Below are positions 35,001 through 45,990 of a stretch of 64,000 nt of DNA, one piece after another. The notes beneath the pieces were generated by a model, which saw nothing but the letters and a program-made list of their open reading frames with translations, had not been told where the DNA came from and searched no databases. The position numbers were made by a program, and so were the translations under genes. Within the stretch, counting starts at the first letter, position 1. The number at the start of each line of letters is the position of its first letter. The stretch is from positions 3,472,001 through 3,536,000 of the forward strand of contig NC_089390.1 in NCBI RefSeq assembly GCF_003171515.1, in the 5' to 3' direction. The DNA comes from Pyrenophora tritici-repentis (taxonomy: Eukaryota; Ascomycota; Dothideomycetes; Pleosporales; Pleosporaceae).

Positions 35001-35651
35001 TGTTTTGCAGAGCCACCAGCTACGACTTCTCTTCGCAATAATGAGCCTCGTCTGTTTCATGTGAACTATTGGCATTTTTAGCTGGACATACCCCGGGCTT
35101 TTTCTGAACCTTGAGCATACTTATGCGACTGATTGAGATGGAAAGGCAAGGCATGATTGATGGAATATGGGTGGTGGACACGGTAATTAGCGTCTTCTCA
35201 AAACGCACGCATCTTGGCCTACACTTCTTGTACAGTACCCACTTGAAACGGGGATACGCATTGCGTTATTGAGCGAGCGAGGTGTGGGATGGGTACGTGT
35301 TGGCACGCAACGTTAGGTTCTTCATACTCTGTATTATACCAAGGGACGACTAAGCCGGTGCTGTAGCAGCACCACAAGGCGAAAAGACGGCATACAGTCG
35401 GCTTTGCACCAAACTTGTTGATAGCAGGGGTGACGCTAGCTCGTGCAGTGAAAGGACGCGGATGTTGCTTCCCTTTGGCTGGGATATCCCCGCTGAGAAA
35501 TTGCGATGACGCCATTCGCCACGTGGATTCAGGCACCGATGAAATTATTTCTCTGTTGCTGTAGCCCAACGTCGAAAGCTATACTCAACTTTAAGCTACC
35601 ACGCGAAATATAAGCTCAACGAGATATCTCTGAAGTACAGTCACTAGCAAG
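35001..35651. other. Intergenic, no gene recognised
   Basis: About 0.65 kb between two plus-strand genes. It holds the 3' flank of striatin and the promoter of the dioxygenase gene. Confidence 0.5.
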
Positions 35652-36278
35652 ATGAAGGCATACTGGTTCGACAACCTTCCAGTAATGCTCCACATATCCG
35701 CAATGGCGTACATCATCTGACTCACATCGACAGGGCGACCAACGCCAACCCCACAACTCTGGGCGCTCAGTTGACCCAAACTACCTGCAAAAGCTGGGCG
35801 TTATCTACTACCACGTACCCGAGGTCTCCGGTGTTGACGAGATCGCCACATCCCGCAATTACAAGAATCGTGATGAAATCACCGTCAGCCCGGAGAAGAT
35901 GGGTGATATTTACGAGGAGAAAGTCAAGTCTTTCTTTCACGAGCACTTGCACGAAGACGAAGAAATTAGATACATTCTAGATGGCGCGGGTTATTTCGAC
36001 GTCAGGAGCGAGGTGGACGACTGGGTGAGGATCTGGCTTGAGAAGGGTGACTTGATCATTCTGCCAAGTGGGATCTATCACCGATTTACTACTGATGAGC
36101 AGAACGTAAGTGCATTCTGCATTATTATGGCTGCGGTGCTGAAAACACATAGTATACAAGGGCCATGCGCTTGTTCAAGGACGAGCCGAAGTGGACGCCG
36201 CTTAACAGGGGAGAGGAGACGGACGAGAACCAGTACCGGAAGGAGTATCTGAAGCTCAGACAAGGGCTTACAACTTGA
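35652..36278 (+). CDS. adi1: Acireductone dioxygenase
   Basis: Cupin-fold metalloenzyme of the methionine salvage pathway. With Fe2+ it converts acireductone and O2 to the 2-oxo acid precursor of methionine plus formate. Three exons (35652-35681, 35734-36105, 36153-36278) give 175 residues. The first exon is only ten codons ([10 protein letters not shown]). The metal-binding motif HxHxxxxE is visible as HLHEDEE (His81, His83, Glu87), with the fourth ligand in PSGIYHRF (His126). The surrounding [19 protein letters not shown] is typical. It precedes the GH43 gene on the same strand by 263 bp. Confidence 0.95.
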
Positions 36279-36541
36279 GTTCTACTAGTTGCGTGCTGGG
36301 GAAAAAGCAGTTTTCGCCGCACAATTGACCATGCCTAAAACTGCAATCCGCGTCTTCTCATTTCCCCAGCTTCTCCTCTTTTCGCTTAAATCCCGCATAC
36401 GTTCCCTCCACATCCCGCACCACGTTTCCCGATACTCTACCAAACTGTGATGAGATGCTCACATAGCGGCCCGAAAATGATTTGCAAGAAACAATAAATA
36501 CTCGACCCTTTTATTTAGTTGTACAGAACATATTTGACAAC

Positions 36542-38299
36542 ATGTCGCTCTTTACCGCGGGTTCCCTAGTGTTTGGGTTGTTCTCAGGCCTGATCAACGC
36601 TCAGACTGTGGCCTACAACAATCCAGTACTTCCGGGATGGCATTCAGATCCTAGCTGCGTCTTTGTTGCAGAGCTGGAAAACACCACATTCTGCACGACC
36701 TCGAGCTTTTTAGCCTTTCCCGGAAACCCAATTTACGCTAGCCAAGACTTGGTGAACTGGAAGCTCGCCAGCAACGCGCTTAGTCGTGTAGAGCAACTAC
36801 CTGAGATTCGCACAGCTACAAATCAGCAGTTTGCGGGCATGTTTGCAAACACATTGCGCTTCAACAAGGGCCGATTCTACCTCATCTCGGCATGGATCAA
36901 CACCGATATCCCGAACCCTAGATTCATTCTGAGCACTGCAACTGACCCCTTCAACGATGCTTCCTGGGGCGACCTAATGTTGTTTGAGCCATCTGTTCGT
37001 ACAATCGACCCGGATATCTTCTTCGATGATGATGGCTCCATCATTGTTGCCTCTTCCGGTACACCTATCATCGCCTCTTATCTGGATATCACTACAGGAA
37101 AGTTGAGCGAGCCGTGGACTATGTGGAATGGCACAGGAGGCCAAAATATCGAGGGTCCTCATCTTTACAAGAGAGACGGTTATTACTACCTGCTCATTGC
37201 TGAGGGTGGTACTCAACTCGGCCATTCCGCGACGATAGCTCGATCCAAGAATCTGATAAATGGAACTTGGGAAGCGTCACCAAGCAACCCTCTGGTTTCT
37301 AACAGTGGTACAAACGAATACTTCCAGACTGTCGGACATGCAGACTTGTTTGAAGATGCGAGTGGAAACTGGTGGGGCGTTGCGTTATCAACAAGAGGTG
37401 GTCCCGCTCTATACAACCAGTCAATCTTCCCCATGGGTAGAGAAATGGTGCTCTACCCCGCCTCGTGGCCAACTGGAGGATTCCCAACCGCACACGAAGT
37501 CCGTGGAGAGATGAGTGGCCCGCTGCCTCCAAGCCAGCCAAACGGCGACAGTCGTGCGTCAGGCCCGCAAGTAGGTCTTGCGGAAAGCGTCGATTTCGAA
37601 TGCGGATCCTCGATACCGAAATCTTGGCTCTTCTGGCGCGCACCCTTTGACTCATCCTCCTTCCAAATCTCACCTAAAGACCACCCCAACACTCTCCAAC
37701 TCACCTCCTCGCGCGTAAATCTGACCGGTGACGCCACCTTTAACGCCACGGTCGAGGGCCTCGTGGCTGTTTTTCGCCGCCAGGAACACACTTTTTTCAA
37801 CTACACTGTCAATCTGCATCTTGATTTCGGCACGGCTCCCGGCGACGAACTCGGCGTGTCCAACTTTCTGAATCAGGACCAACATGTCGATCTGGGTATC
37901 GTGTATCTGTCCACCAACAACAACTCAGATCTAGCACCGCACTTCCGCTTCCGCACAAACTCTGTTCGCGCGAAGATGCCGAGTGAGATTACAAAACCAG
38001 TCCCCCAGGCTTGGTCTCAAAAAGGTGCTGCTATCCGTGTGCGGATTTCGCCTGTGAGCGAAAGCGTGTATAGCTTCTTTGTTGCGCCGGCTGGAAACCC
38101 ACAGGAAGAGACGCTGTTTACAGAGTATAGCACTACGTTGCTGTCGGGTGATGGCGCGGGAAGTGGTGGGTTGTTTGGGGTTTATGCGACGACGAACGGA
38201 AATAAGGGACATGTGTTTGACGGGTATGTGAGTGAGTGGCGGTATATGCCTGTTGCGCAGAAGTTAGATTATGATGTCACCGTTTCGGTGCAAGATTGA
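36542..38299 (+). CDS. Secreted glycoside hydrolase family 43 (beta-xylosidase/arabinofuranosidase)
   Basis: Hydrolyses xylo- or arabino-oligosaccharides outside the cell during plant cell-wall breakdown. One exon of 585 residues from the ATG at 36542; an in-frame upstream start is less likely because this ATG opens a signal peptide (MSLFTAGSLVFGLFSGLINA, cut near residue 20). Expected GH43 residues are present: catalytic base Asp in GWHSDPS (about residue 36), pKa-modulating Asp in IDPDIFFDDDGS (about 157), and general acid Glu in EGPHLYKRDGYYYLL (about 204). The C-terminal half (from about 350) fits the beta-sandwich domain common in these enzymes. Several N-glycosylation sequons are present. 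Exact substrate is unknown. Confidence 0.9.
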   Translation: MSLFTAGSLVFGLFSGLINAQTVAYNNPVLPGWHSDPSCVFVAELENTTFCTTSSFLAFPGNPIYASQDLVNWKLASNALSRVEQLPEIRTATNQQFAGMFANTLRFNKGRFYLISAWINTDIPNPRFILSTATDPFNDASWGDLMLFEPSVRTIDPDIFFDDDGSIIVASSGTPIIASYLDITTGKLSEPWTMWNGTGGQNIEGPHLYKRDGYYYLLIAEGGTQLGHSATIARSKNLINGTWEASPSNPLVSNSGTNEYFQTVGHADLFEDASGNWWGVALSTRGGPALYNQSIFPMGREMVLYPASWPTGGFPTAHEVRGEMSGPLPPSQPNGDSRASGPQVGLAESVDFECGSSIPKSWLFWRAPFDSSSFQISPKDHPNTLQLTSSRVNLTGDATFNATVEGLVAVFRRQEHTFFNYTVNLHLDFGTAPGDELGVSNFLNQDQHVDLGIVYLSTNNNSDLAPHFRFRTNSVRAKMPSEITKPVPQAWSQKGAAIRVRISPVSESVYSFFVAPAGNPQEETLFTEYSTTLLSGDGAGSGGLFGVYATTNGNKGHVFDGYVSEWRYMPVAQKLDYDVTVSVQD

Positions 38300-38775
38300 C
38301 GTGTAGGGAGGCCGAGAAAGGATGTAAATGTAATGTGAATCAATGAGTGCATAGCAAGTGTTATCAGGGGTCATGGTTTTGTGAGCCTAGACCCGCAGGA
38401 ATACTGATCTTATGAGACGTCGCAATGTGTTGAACAGACATTGCTATTTCAATTGTAGAAAAGACAAGGATAAATCTCACTTCCACTTGTGATAATCCTT
38501 GCAAAAACAAGACTCCCCTAGGTATATCCTTCCCAATGTCGCTCTGACATGAACAAAAAACATTCTCATAAAATCAATTGATTGAAAAATTGAAGAAAGA
38601 AACACAGGAGTCAGTAACTACAAACATATTATTAGACATTCACCCAAGTCCCCTACCCGTCAGCGACCAACAATCAGTACATTCAAGCAACTTGGATAAC
38701 TTGGACACTTTCGGGGCCTTGGGCGCCCTAGCCGCCATCGGAAACCACAGACTTCCTCCTCGTAAGCGCGACAGA
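38300..38775. other. Intergenic 3' flanks
   Basis: About 0.48 kb between the GH43 gene and the stop codon of the transposon-split gene. AT-rich, with no gene recognised. Confidence 0.5.
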
Positions 38776-38996
38776 CTACTCCGCTTCCACAGGATTAGTG
38801 CTCTTCTTCGCCTTCTTGACGGGTCGAGGTGATGACTCTGCTGTTGAGGGGGGAGTGTCTTCGCCATCTTCCTCATCGGCGGCTACTCGCTTGCGCTTTC
38901 CGACTGTGGAGGCAGTGGGGGTATCGGGGGTACCATGAGTAGCTGATGTAGCTGACGTAGGTGTAGTGGGAAGCTCTGTACTATTCTCCGCAGCGG

Positions 38997-39004
38997 CCTC
39001 ACGC
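38997..39004. repeat. Left target-site duplication of the hAT element
   Basis: CCTCACGC, 8 bp, immediately outside the left terminal inverted repeat. It is identical to the copy at 42084-42091. Eight bp is the standard hAT length. Confidence 0.9.
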
Positions 39005-42000
39005 CAGACTTGCTATCAGTCAGGTAACTCAGTTCGAACTGACTGAACTGACTGCCAAGACTCAGTTCAGTCAGTCAGTTCTTGAGGCAGCTGGACGTCA
39101 GTCCAGTCAGTTCAGAAGCCTCCAGACTGACTGAACTGACTGACGTTAGACTGACGTTAGCTGTTTTTAAAGCAGTATTTTAGAGTTGTGAAAGCCACAT
39201 TTAGTGCGGCTTCGAAGCCGCGCTAGTCCTAGATATAAAGACACTAATCCTATATAAGTTAAAGCATCTAGCTTTAAGCTAATTAGAGTTTGCGGAAATG
39301 CGCTACCCGGTGCGCACCTAGTAAGCCTTTCGCGTCGCGTCGCGTCGCGTCTGCTATACACACGACGCTAGACTACTGTTGCCATAATACTTCTTGGTGT
39401 ACTTCATGTCTACTCCCTCTAATTCAGGCCTTCGCCGCCTTGTAGAATGCGACAAGCGCAATTCTCCTCTACCATCGCTATCAAACGCGCCTACTGTTGG
39501 CGATACTGCGAGCGAGGCCCAGGCTGATGAGCCCTTGGCAGTACAGGCGGACTTCCCCAACGACGGCGACGACGACGACGACGACGACAATTACGACGGG
39601 CTTGATTTTAAGCGTGTGCCGTATCTTGAGCGGCGCCAGGTTGAGCGTAATAGTCGCGGTGGGCCAAAAAGCTGGATCTACCGCCACGGCTGGGCCGTCT
39701 GGCACCGCAAGTACAAGAAAAACTACTGGCTTTGCCGGTACTGCCATCAACGACGGAAGCAGGAGGCTTGCTACGAGGCTGACAGCACTACAAACGCCGG
39801 CCGACACCTCTCAGGCAACAAGCCTGGACACTCACACGGACCTAACGGACCTGTACCAATTGCTAGCCGGGAGGGCAATATTATGGGCGCGCTCGCAAAG
39901 TCCCAAGTACATATTATGAGGTCTAAAGGGATAGAAGTATCGCAAGAGGTAGCAAACGAGATAGCAGCAAGCTTTTCAACCTCTCGATTTCAGGACGCGC
40001 TGAAGGACTGGGTAGTCGCGGACAACCAGAGCCTTCGCGTAATAGAAACGCCGCAGTTTCGAGCCATGATTGCGGCCGTGAGCCCGCTAGCCGAAGCTCT
40101 CCTTTGGCGTAGCCACTAAACGCTCCACGATCATATTATTACTGAGTACAATACATACATACTAGCTGTTGCCAACTACCTTCGCGAAGCCCGGTCGCTT
40201 ATACACGTGTCATTCGACAACTGGACTTCAACTGGTGGGCAGTATGCTTTTACTGGCCTCTGCGTACATTACCTTAACAGCGAGGGCAAGCTAGTTGACC
40301 ACCTGCTTGGGTTGCCTGAGCTACACGGGGCGCACACTGGCAATAATATTGCCGCTGCAGCAACAACAATACTTCGGCTATTTGGCGTTGACAACGCGAG
40401 GGTTGGGTACTTTGTGCTTGACAACGCAAGTAACAATGATACTGCAGTTGAGTCCTTAGCAGAGGAGTTTGGCTTTATCGCAAGCGAGCGGCGGCTGCGG
40501 TGCTGCTGCCATATACTCAACCTAAGCGCACAATTAGTAATTTGGGGCAAAGACCGTAGCGCGTACGAGAATGAAGCCGCACACCTTGAGGAAGAGGAGA
40601 AGTACATGGATGAGTGGCGCAAATACGGTCCTGTTGGCGTCCTCTTTGACGTGATTGCGTCTATCTGTACGCCTCAAACTCGACAACTACTAGAGCGCCT
40701 ACAGTGCGAGGAGGCAGAGTCTCTAGGTGTTACACCCCACATCCGGCAGCTTGTGAAGCCTGTTAAGACACGCTGGAATAGCTATTTCAACACGTTTGTC
40801 CGTGCAGCTGAGCTACACGGCCCTATCGATGGCTATATTGAGTGTAAACTTGAGGAGCATAGTGCTGCAACAGCAACCTCACGACGCCGGAAGAATCGTG
40901 AGCAGCTCCCTGCTGCCCAGCCACGGTTATATATACGCGAAGGGGGTCTAAACGGCAAGGACTGGGCGACAATAACAGAATACATTCGACTCCTTGAGCC
41001 ATTTGCCGAAGCTACACGGCTACTTGAAGGTCGCGGCCGACACGGCCGACACGGCGCTATATGGGAAGTTCTAGTAACGTTTGAGTGGCTTCTTGACCAG
41101 CTTGAGGCTCTCAAAGACCGCCTTAAGGATGTAAATTACGAAGATCTAGATGCGCCTGAAGATCATCTTATTACAAACGTTAACCTTGCGCATTGTAAGC
41201 TTGCTGAGTACTACGCAAAATTCGATAACGCGCCTGTCTACTACACTGCTACAATACTACACCCGCACTACAAACACCACCTCTCAGCGCTCTGGAAGGT
41301 GCCTGACACCCATGTCACTGCCCGTGACGGTGTCCACTATCGCGACGGCTGGCTTGACAATAACCACCGGGCATTCCTGCGCATGTGGCAGGGGCGGAAG
41401 GACTCTGCAGCCACTTCAGCTCACACTGTAACGCCGCCGCGTAAGAAGCCCCGGCTAGGGATTTCAACGTCGCGATCAGCTTTTCTACAGTCGTCAATTG
41501 AGCAAAGCACACGGCAGTTAGAGGCAAGCCTTGCTGAGGATGAGTATGAGATATGGAAGCGGCAACCAGCGTTAGCTGAGGAGGATTGGCTGTCTCTTAA
41601 TCCGCTTCTATACTGGGAGTCAGTTGCTGGGCAGTTCCCTATACTCTCAAAGTTCGCTATTGACGTCCTAACAATACCAGCAGCAGCGGCAGACTGTGAG
41701 CGGACTTTCAGCGAGCTTGGCGACATGTTAGGCACCCGGAGACTCCATATGAAGCCAGAGCTTATTTCAGCTTTGCAGAGCTTGAAGAGCTGGAAGAGGC
41801 TTGGTATACAGCCAACAACTACCTCAGCTTCTGGGCTAGCGCGCACACTATCAGAGGAAGAAATCTCAAAAGTACAGGAGCATTTATCTCAGTTCGACGT
41901 CAGGTAACTCAGTTCAGTCAGTCCAGTCAGTCCGCAGGCCGCGGCGACGTCAGTTCAGTCAGTCAGTTTTAGTTTAATTGAAAAGTCTTGGCAGTCAGTC

Positions 42001-42083
42001 CAGTCCAGTTCAGTGACCTCAGGACGTCAGTTCAGTCAGTCCAGAGAGCTCCGGACTGACTGAACTGACTGATAGCAACTCTG
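39005..42083 (+). mobile_element. hAT-superfamily DNA transposon (3,079 bp)
   Basis: Complete element. Terminal inverted repeats are CAGACTTGCTATCAGTCAG at the left and the complement of CAGAGTTGCTATCAGTCAG at the right (one mismatch in 19). An exact 8-bp duplication CCTCACGC flanks it. Both ends carry dense subterminal copies of TCAGTCAG/TTCAGTCAG in both orientations (39005-39160 and 41890-42083). Inside is one transposase reading frame with a single stop. A short (CGCGT)n run lies near 39328-39350. Confidence 0.92.
39406..41907 (+). pseudogene. hAT transposase with one in-frame stop
   Basis: The frame is open from ATG 39406 to 41907 (about 830 codons) except for TAA at 40117-40119. Upstream of the stop is a BED-type zinc finger (WLCRYCHQRRKQEACYEADS, followed by a His in GRHLSG) preceded by an Asp run coded by (GAC)n. 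Downstream come the RNase-H-like catalytic segments HVSFDNWTSTGG (first Asp) and CCCHILNLSAQL, and the C-terminal hAT dimerisation block AADCERTFSELGDMLGTRR and LISALQSLKSW. Cut-and-paste transposase of the nucleus. The stop would cut the protein before the catalytic core unless read through; the rest looks undamaged. Confidence 0.85.
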
Positions 42084-42091
42084 CCTCACGC
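42084..42091. repeat. Right target-site duplication of the hAT element
   Basis: CCTCACGC, 8 bp, immediately outside the right terminal inverted repeat. It matches 38997-39004 exactly. Confidence 0.9.
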
Positions 42092-43398
42092 TCGTCCTCG
42101 TGGTGATGTAATTCCTCAACCAGCTCCTCAGCCTCGGCAGACCACTCTTCGCGGACGGGGGCGGAGACGACTTCTTCTGGTAGAGTGGATGGTGGGGGAG
42201 GTGCTTTGGGAAGTGGGTAGTCAGCTTCTTCATCGCTATCTTCAATGATGGCAGCGGACTTGTACTTCTTGGTAGATGAAGCATTTATGGTGTCTTCGTC
42301 AGTGTGAGGTTTCTTATGCTTCCTTGAGTTGGGCGCAGGTGTCTTGGAGGGTGAGCTAGTGAGCTTTGATACCTCCTTGGCTACTTTGCTGTTGGATAGA
42401 GAATGGGTGCTGAGAGCAACTTTGGTCTTTGTGATCTTGTACCTATCGCTGGGCTCAGGAGCAGCCTTCGTCTTCACTGCGAGACCCTTCCGCAGACGAC
42501 TCCGCTGGACCCTGTCTTCAGCAATCTGCTTAGGCGTCTTTTTAGTCTTTTGCTTTACGATCGGTGTATCATCTTCCAGTTCATCCACGTTAATGCCTTT
42601 TGCTATCTCGCCCCGATGTCCATCCAGTTTCGCCTGGAGCCAAATCTGCTTGGCTTGTTCCTTGCGCCTAGTACCAGCATCAAACTTGGCCCTCATCGCC
42701 CCCTTCACCTCAATGATCTCATCGTACTTGCCGCGGAACATCTGTGAGTACATGTTTTGCACCTCGCGCTCCACACGTTGGATAGGCGGTGCACGTCGCG
42801 GCGCCTTTCCATCCTTGATATCAAGGTAGCTCAGCCGACCGTTCTCCATGCCTTCAAACTTTCCGATGATTTTCCTGGCGAGCTTCTTGAGGCAGGCCGG
42901 AATATTTGGGGGCGGACAGTTCTGATGTTCTGCCCAAGGCGAACGGTCCTCGAAGCGTTGCATGTGCGGCTTGTAGGAGCCGTGGTTGTTGTGAGGGTCA
43001 TGTGCATCCCAGGCAATGTAGAACTCCTGGTGGTCGCAGAAGCTCACAGAAGAGCAGTTCTCGCGCTCATGGTGCACTTTCTTGGGTACGAAGATGGCAC
43101 CGAGCTCGGCAAAGTTTGAGGGGCGCACAACGTTACGGGAGAGATAGCGGCGCTCTGGTCGATAAGAGTTCGTGGGCTGGTTGTTGTAGTCGGGTCGATA
43201 GGAGCTCGCGGGGTGGTTACCGTAGTTGGGTCGGTAGGTGTCCGCGCGGAATGCAGTTCCGTCTTGCAGGGCTCGAGTGAAGCGCTGCAAATCCGTGATA
43301 CTAGGCAGTCCCTGAATCCGAGGCGCGGTGTGAGTGCCTTCATACCCTGCCTCGTTCTCGATGTTGGAATTCTCCAGCTGAGATGTCGCGGTATTCAT

Positions 43399-44405
43399 GA
43401 TGACAGATGTCGTGGCCGTCGTAGTTGAATTGTCTTATAGAGTGCCCAGGTGTATACTAGATACCTAGGTAGAGTTTGCAGGGTAGATTGAACCTTGGAA
43501 GTGACCGTGCTTGACTTGCGTCGTGAGTCGTATATTAGAATCTGACAGAGGGGTTGAGGTTGTTGTGAAACAATTGTGTTGTAAGTGGGGGAGTGGAGTC
43601 AAAAGAGGAATTGATTTGGCTGCTTGCGTTGTAGAGAGTAGAGTGGTTCTGGAAAGTAATGGAAACAATAGAACAATAGAGAGCAAGAGGCGCTCGGACC
43701 TCTAGGTTGGCGAACCTGCGCCCTTTTACGCAATACCGACGGAGTGAGTGTGTCGCTGAAACAGTGTGATTCACTTTCACTCCTTCACTCATCCTCACTC
43801 CTTATGTCTTGGATAATGACATTGTCAAGACAAAGGAACAGCGAACTATGAATCAAAGTGCGCGCGTATACACTTTGCACACAATACAGCGATGCATCTT
43901 TGTAATACCGTCTTCTTTGTTGTACACAGTCAACGACAGTAACTGTTCAGAGATGAGCGTTAGCGTCATTGTGATCATAAGGTCTCCCATATCTACTTAC
44001 GCTCAAACAAGTTTGAACATCCGCATGTCCTCTTTGTACTTCTTACTAATACCGTCATACGTATTAGTACCACCCCACTTCTCTAGCCCAAACCCAAACC
44101 CAATCCTTTTGAATATGCCTTCAAATGGAGCGTCCCACTCCTCCTTGTCTCCTGTATCTGCTACACCTGTCACCCTCTCTAGAAATAATTCACAAACAAG
44201 GCTGTTGATACGGCAAAGGTGAGGTTGAATCAAGTAACGGTCGTTGCAACGAGTTGAAGTAGATGGTTATGATTGATTAGAGGAGGTGGGCTGCAGCTCG
44301 CGTACGAACTGAATCCCACCCCACGGCACGGGCCACGCACGTAGTCACGTGCTCGCCACGTACGTACGGTGGCTCGAAACTAAGAGCAACCAACAAAGGC
44401 TTTTG
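43399..44405. other. Intergenic; start of the accessory island
   Basis: About 1 kb upstream of the split gene. It contains the first copy of a 90-bp direct repeat (44201-44290) and CACGTA/CACGTG-rich short palindromes near 44330-44370. No gene could be supported; a 76-codon minus-strand frame (44003-44233) has no ATG start. Confidence 0.4.
44201..44290 (+). repeat. Direct repeat R1
   Basis: Shares gctgttgatacggc-aaggt, cgttgcaacgagttgaa and gaggtgg with 45371-45460 in the same order and orientation, about 1.17 kb apart. The two copies bracket the 3' HET fragment. Confidence 0.6.
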
Positions 44406-44840
44406 TCAAAGCCTCGTAATCAGAATGGCACAAAATGAGTCGCGCGATCGTATACAGTTGGGTCGTTCTGACCGTCTGCAAATATTTTCACAGTGGGACT
44501 GGAATCTTTGAGTATCCGATTCATCAAAAGCATTAAAACAGAAATAGCTTTGACCAGGACAAGTTACCCAGGACCACGACGGTGTTATCTTCTTCAATGT
44601 AGCCTGGGCATCAGCCTCAATTGTCCCGGTACACCGATCCCATAGTAATAAAATTTCCAGATACGGCTTCCATGATCCAAAAAGGTAGTCATCTTTCTTG
44701 AAGTCGTCAGGGAAAACTTCAATGAACTTATTGGCCACACCCTGTATTGCAGCCAATCGGTCTGTCCACCTGGAGAGACATTTTCCAGAGTAATTATACA
44801 CGATTGCGGTCCAAATTTGTAACCTCATGAGCGGATGTCA
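44406..44840 (-). pseudogene. 3' fragment of a HET-domain (heterokaryon incompatibility) gene
   Basis: The frame carries the part that follows the HET domain in fungal HET proteins: WTAIVYNYSGKCLSRWTDRL, AAIQGVANKF, then LFGSWKPYLEILLLWDRCTG and PSWSWVTCPG. There is no start: a stop lies just upstream and no HET motif 1 or 2 is present here. Those motifs occur 8 kb away at 52578-53510 on the same strand and in the right order, so the two pieces are probably one interrupted gene. HET proteins act in allorecognition-triggered cell death after hyphal fusion. Confidence 0.6.
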
Positions 44841-45990
44841 ACTCTTGTCGAGCCTTTGTGTGCGGATCAATTGACCTGAAGTATTTATGTGGATACGTAC
44901 GTCTTATTCCCATTCTCTCCAGGGTGGAGTTTCTCGCGGCCTGAATCGGCATTCACACCGACTGTGCATGGTCCATTACCATGCTTATTCAGATGGCGTA
45001 GCATATAACGTCTATCACTGTTGGTCGAAAAACACCCTATGCCGAAACGAAACGAGCTTCCAAAAGTGATTGTTCTTTGTAGCATAATTGTATAGGGTTA
45101 TAGTCTACTTGTTGGTTGGCTTTGCACTAAGTGCGTAAAGGGAAATAACGATAACTAGGAATGCATTCTGTTCGGTGGTTGTGATTATTGATTGTCTACG
45201 AACATAGCTGCTACGAAGGTATACCTAAGCTCTGCGCAAGGTGGGCCGAAGTCGGGCCGAAGTGTCAAGCAGCCGACGTCTCTACCGATACTCACGATCC
45301 GACACTACTAAAATATCTTCTGTAGCTGCTCTTCTCTCTAGAGCCTATCTGGAAAGCGAAAATCACGAGAGCTGTTGATACGGCTAAGGTATCGGAATCA
45401 CCTTCGTTGCAACGAGTTGAAATGATTGTGATTGTTCTTGTTGTTCTATGGAGGTGGAGGGAGGTCGGCAGTAAGGCAGCAGCTAGAGCTCGGACCACAC
45501 GGCTTAGTAAGCCGTGTAATCCAAGCTCGTGCATGCAGCAACCAGCTGCCTTATCTACCGCAGGTTCGATTCCCAACAAGAGCTTTTAGTGTTATTAATC
45601 ATTCTGCTTGCAGTCTCTGAAGCTGTTCCTGCTTTTAACCCCTGCTCTACTGTCGCCACCGATGCTTCGCAACTTTTCGGAGGGTCTAGGCGATAGACTA
45701 CTTGCGCAAGAAGATACCTTAAGCTTATAGTGGTATCCGACACACGCAAACATGTGCTCTAAGATTATCCGTAAAAGATGATGCATAAGCTCTCTTAGCA
45801 TGTGTTTAAGCGAGCTTCAGTAAAGAAAGCAGGTAGAATTACTTATCTGTATTGTACGTACCCGGTATGCTACTTAAGTTATTTAAATAGAATACCGAGA
45901 GAACGTTAACTTGGGCCTTAAAACTAGACAATCTTGCTTACGTTGACGTATATCTGCATTAAACAGTATACTGACCATCTATTTATAGCC
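44841..45990. other. Intergenic repeat-like sequence
   Basis: About 1.15 kb holding the second direct repeat (45371-45460), a perfect 10-bp-arm inverted repeat at 45497-45517 (ACACGGCTTA arms) and an isolated tRNA-type B-box word at 45563-45573. No gene was recognised. Confidence 0.4.
45371..45460 (+). repeat. Direct repeat R2
   Basis: Second copy of the repeat at 44201-44290. It is diverged in spacing but keeps gctgttgatacggctaaggt and cgttgcaacgagttgaa. Confidence 0.6.

Larger units (their letters stand above)
38776..43398 (-). pseudogene. Unknown nuclear-type protein gene, split by a hAT insertion
   Basis: The minus-strand gene starts at ATG 43398 and reads 435 codons before reaching the transposon at 42083. 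Beyond the transposon, from 38996 down to TAG 38776, the same reading frame resumes exactly if the element and one target duplication are removed. The intact gene would code for about 510 residues. With the element present the frame runs about 20 codons into transposon sequence and ends at 42019. The product is not recognised. It has a tail-less N-terminal half with repeated YRP(N/D)YxN motifs and a WDAHDPHNNHGSYKPH block, then a Lys-rich region. The lost 3' part holds basic KRKR and KKAKK clusters that may be nuclear signals. Whether the truncated protein works is unknown. Confidence 0.8.

Noticed and set aside
45563..45573. GGTTCGATTCC, a perfect tRNA B-box word
   Set aside because: The surrounding bases do not form T-arm or acceptor stems (only two T-stem pairs), and no proper A box lies at tRNA distance, so no tRNA gene is called.
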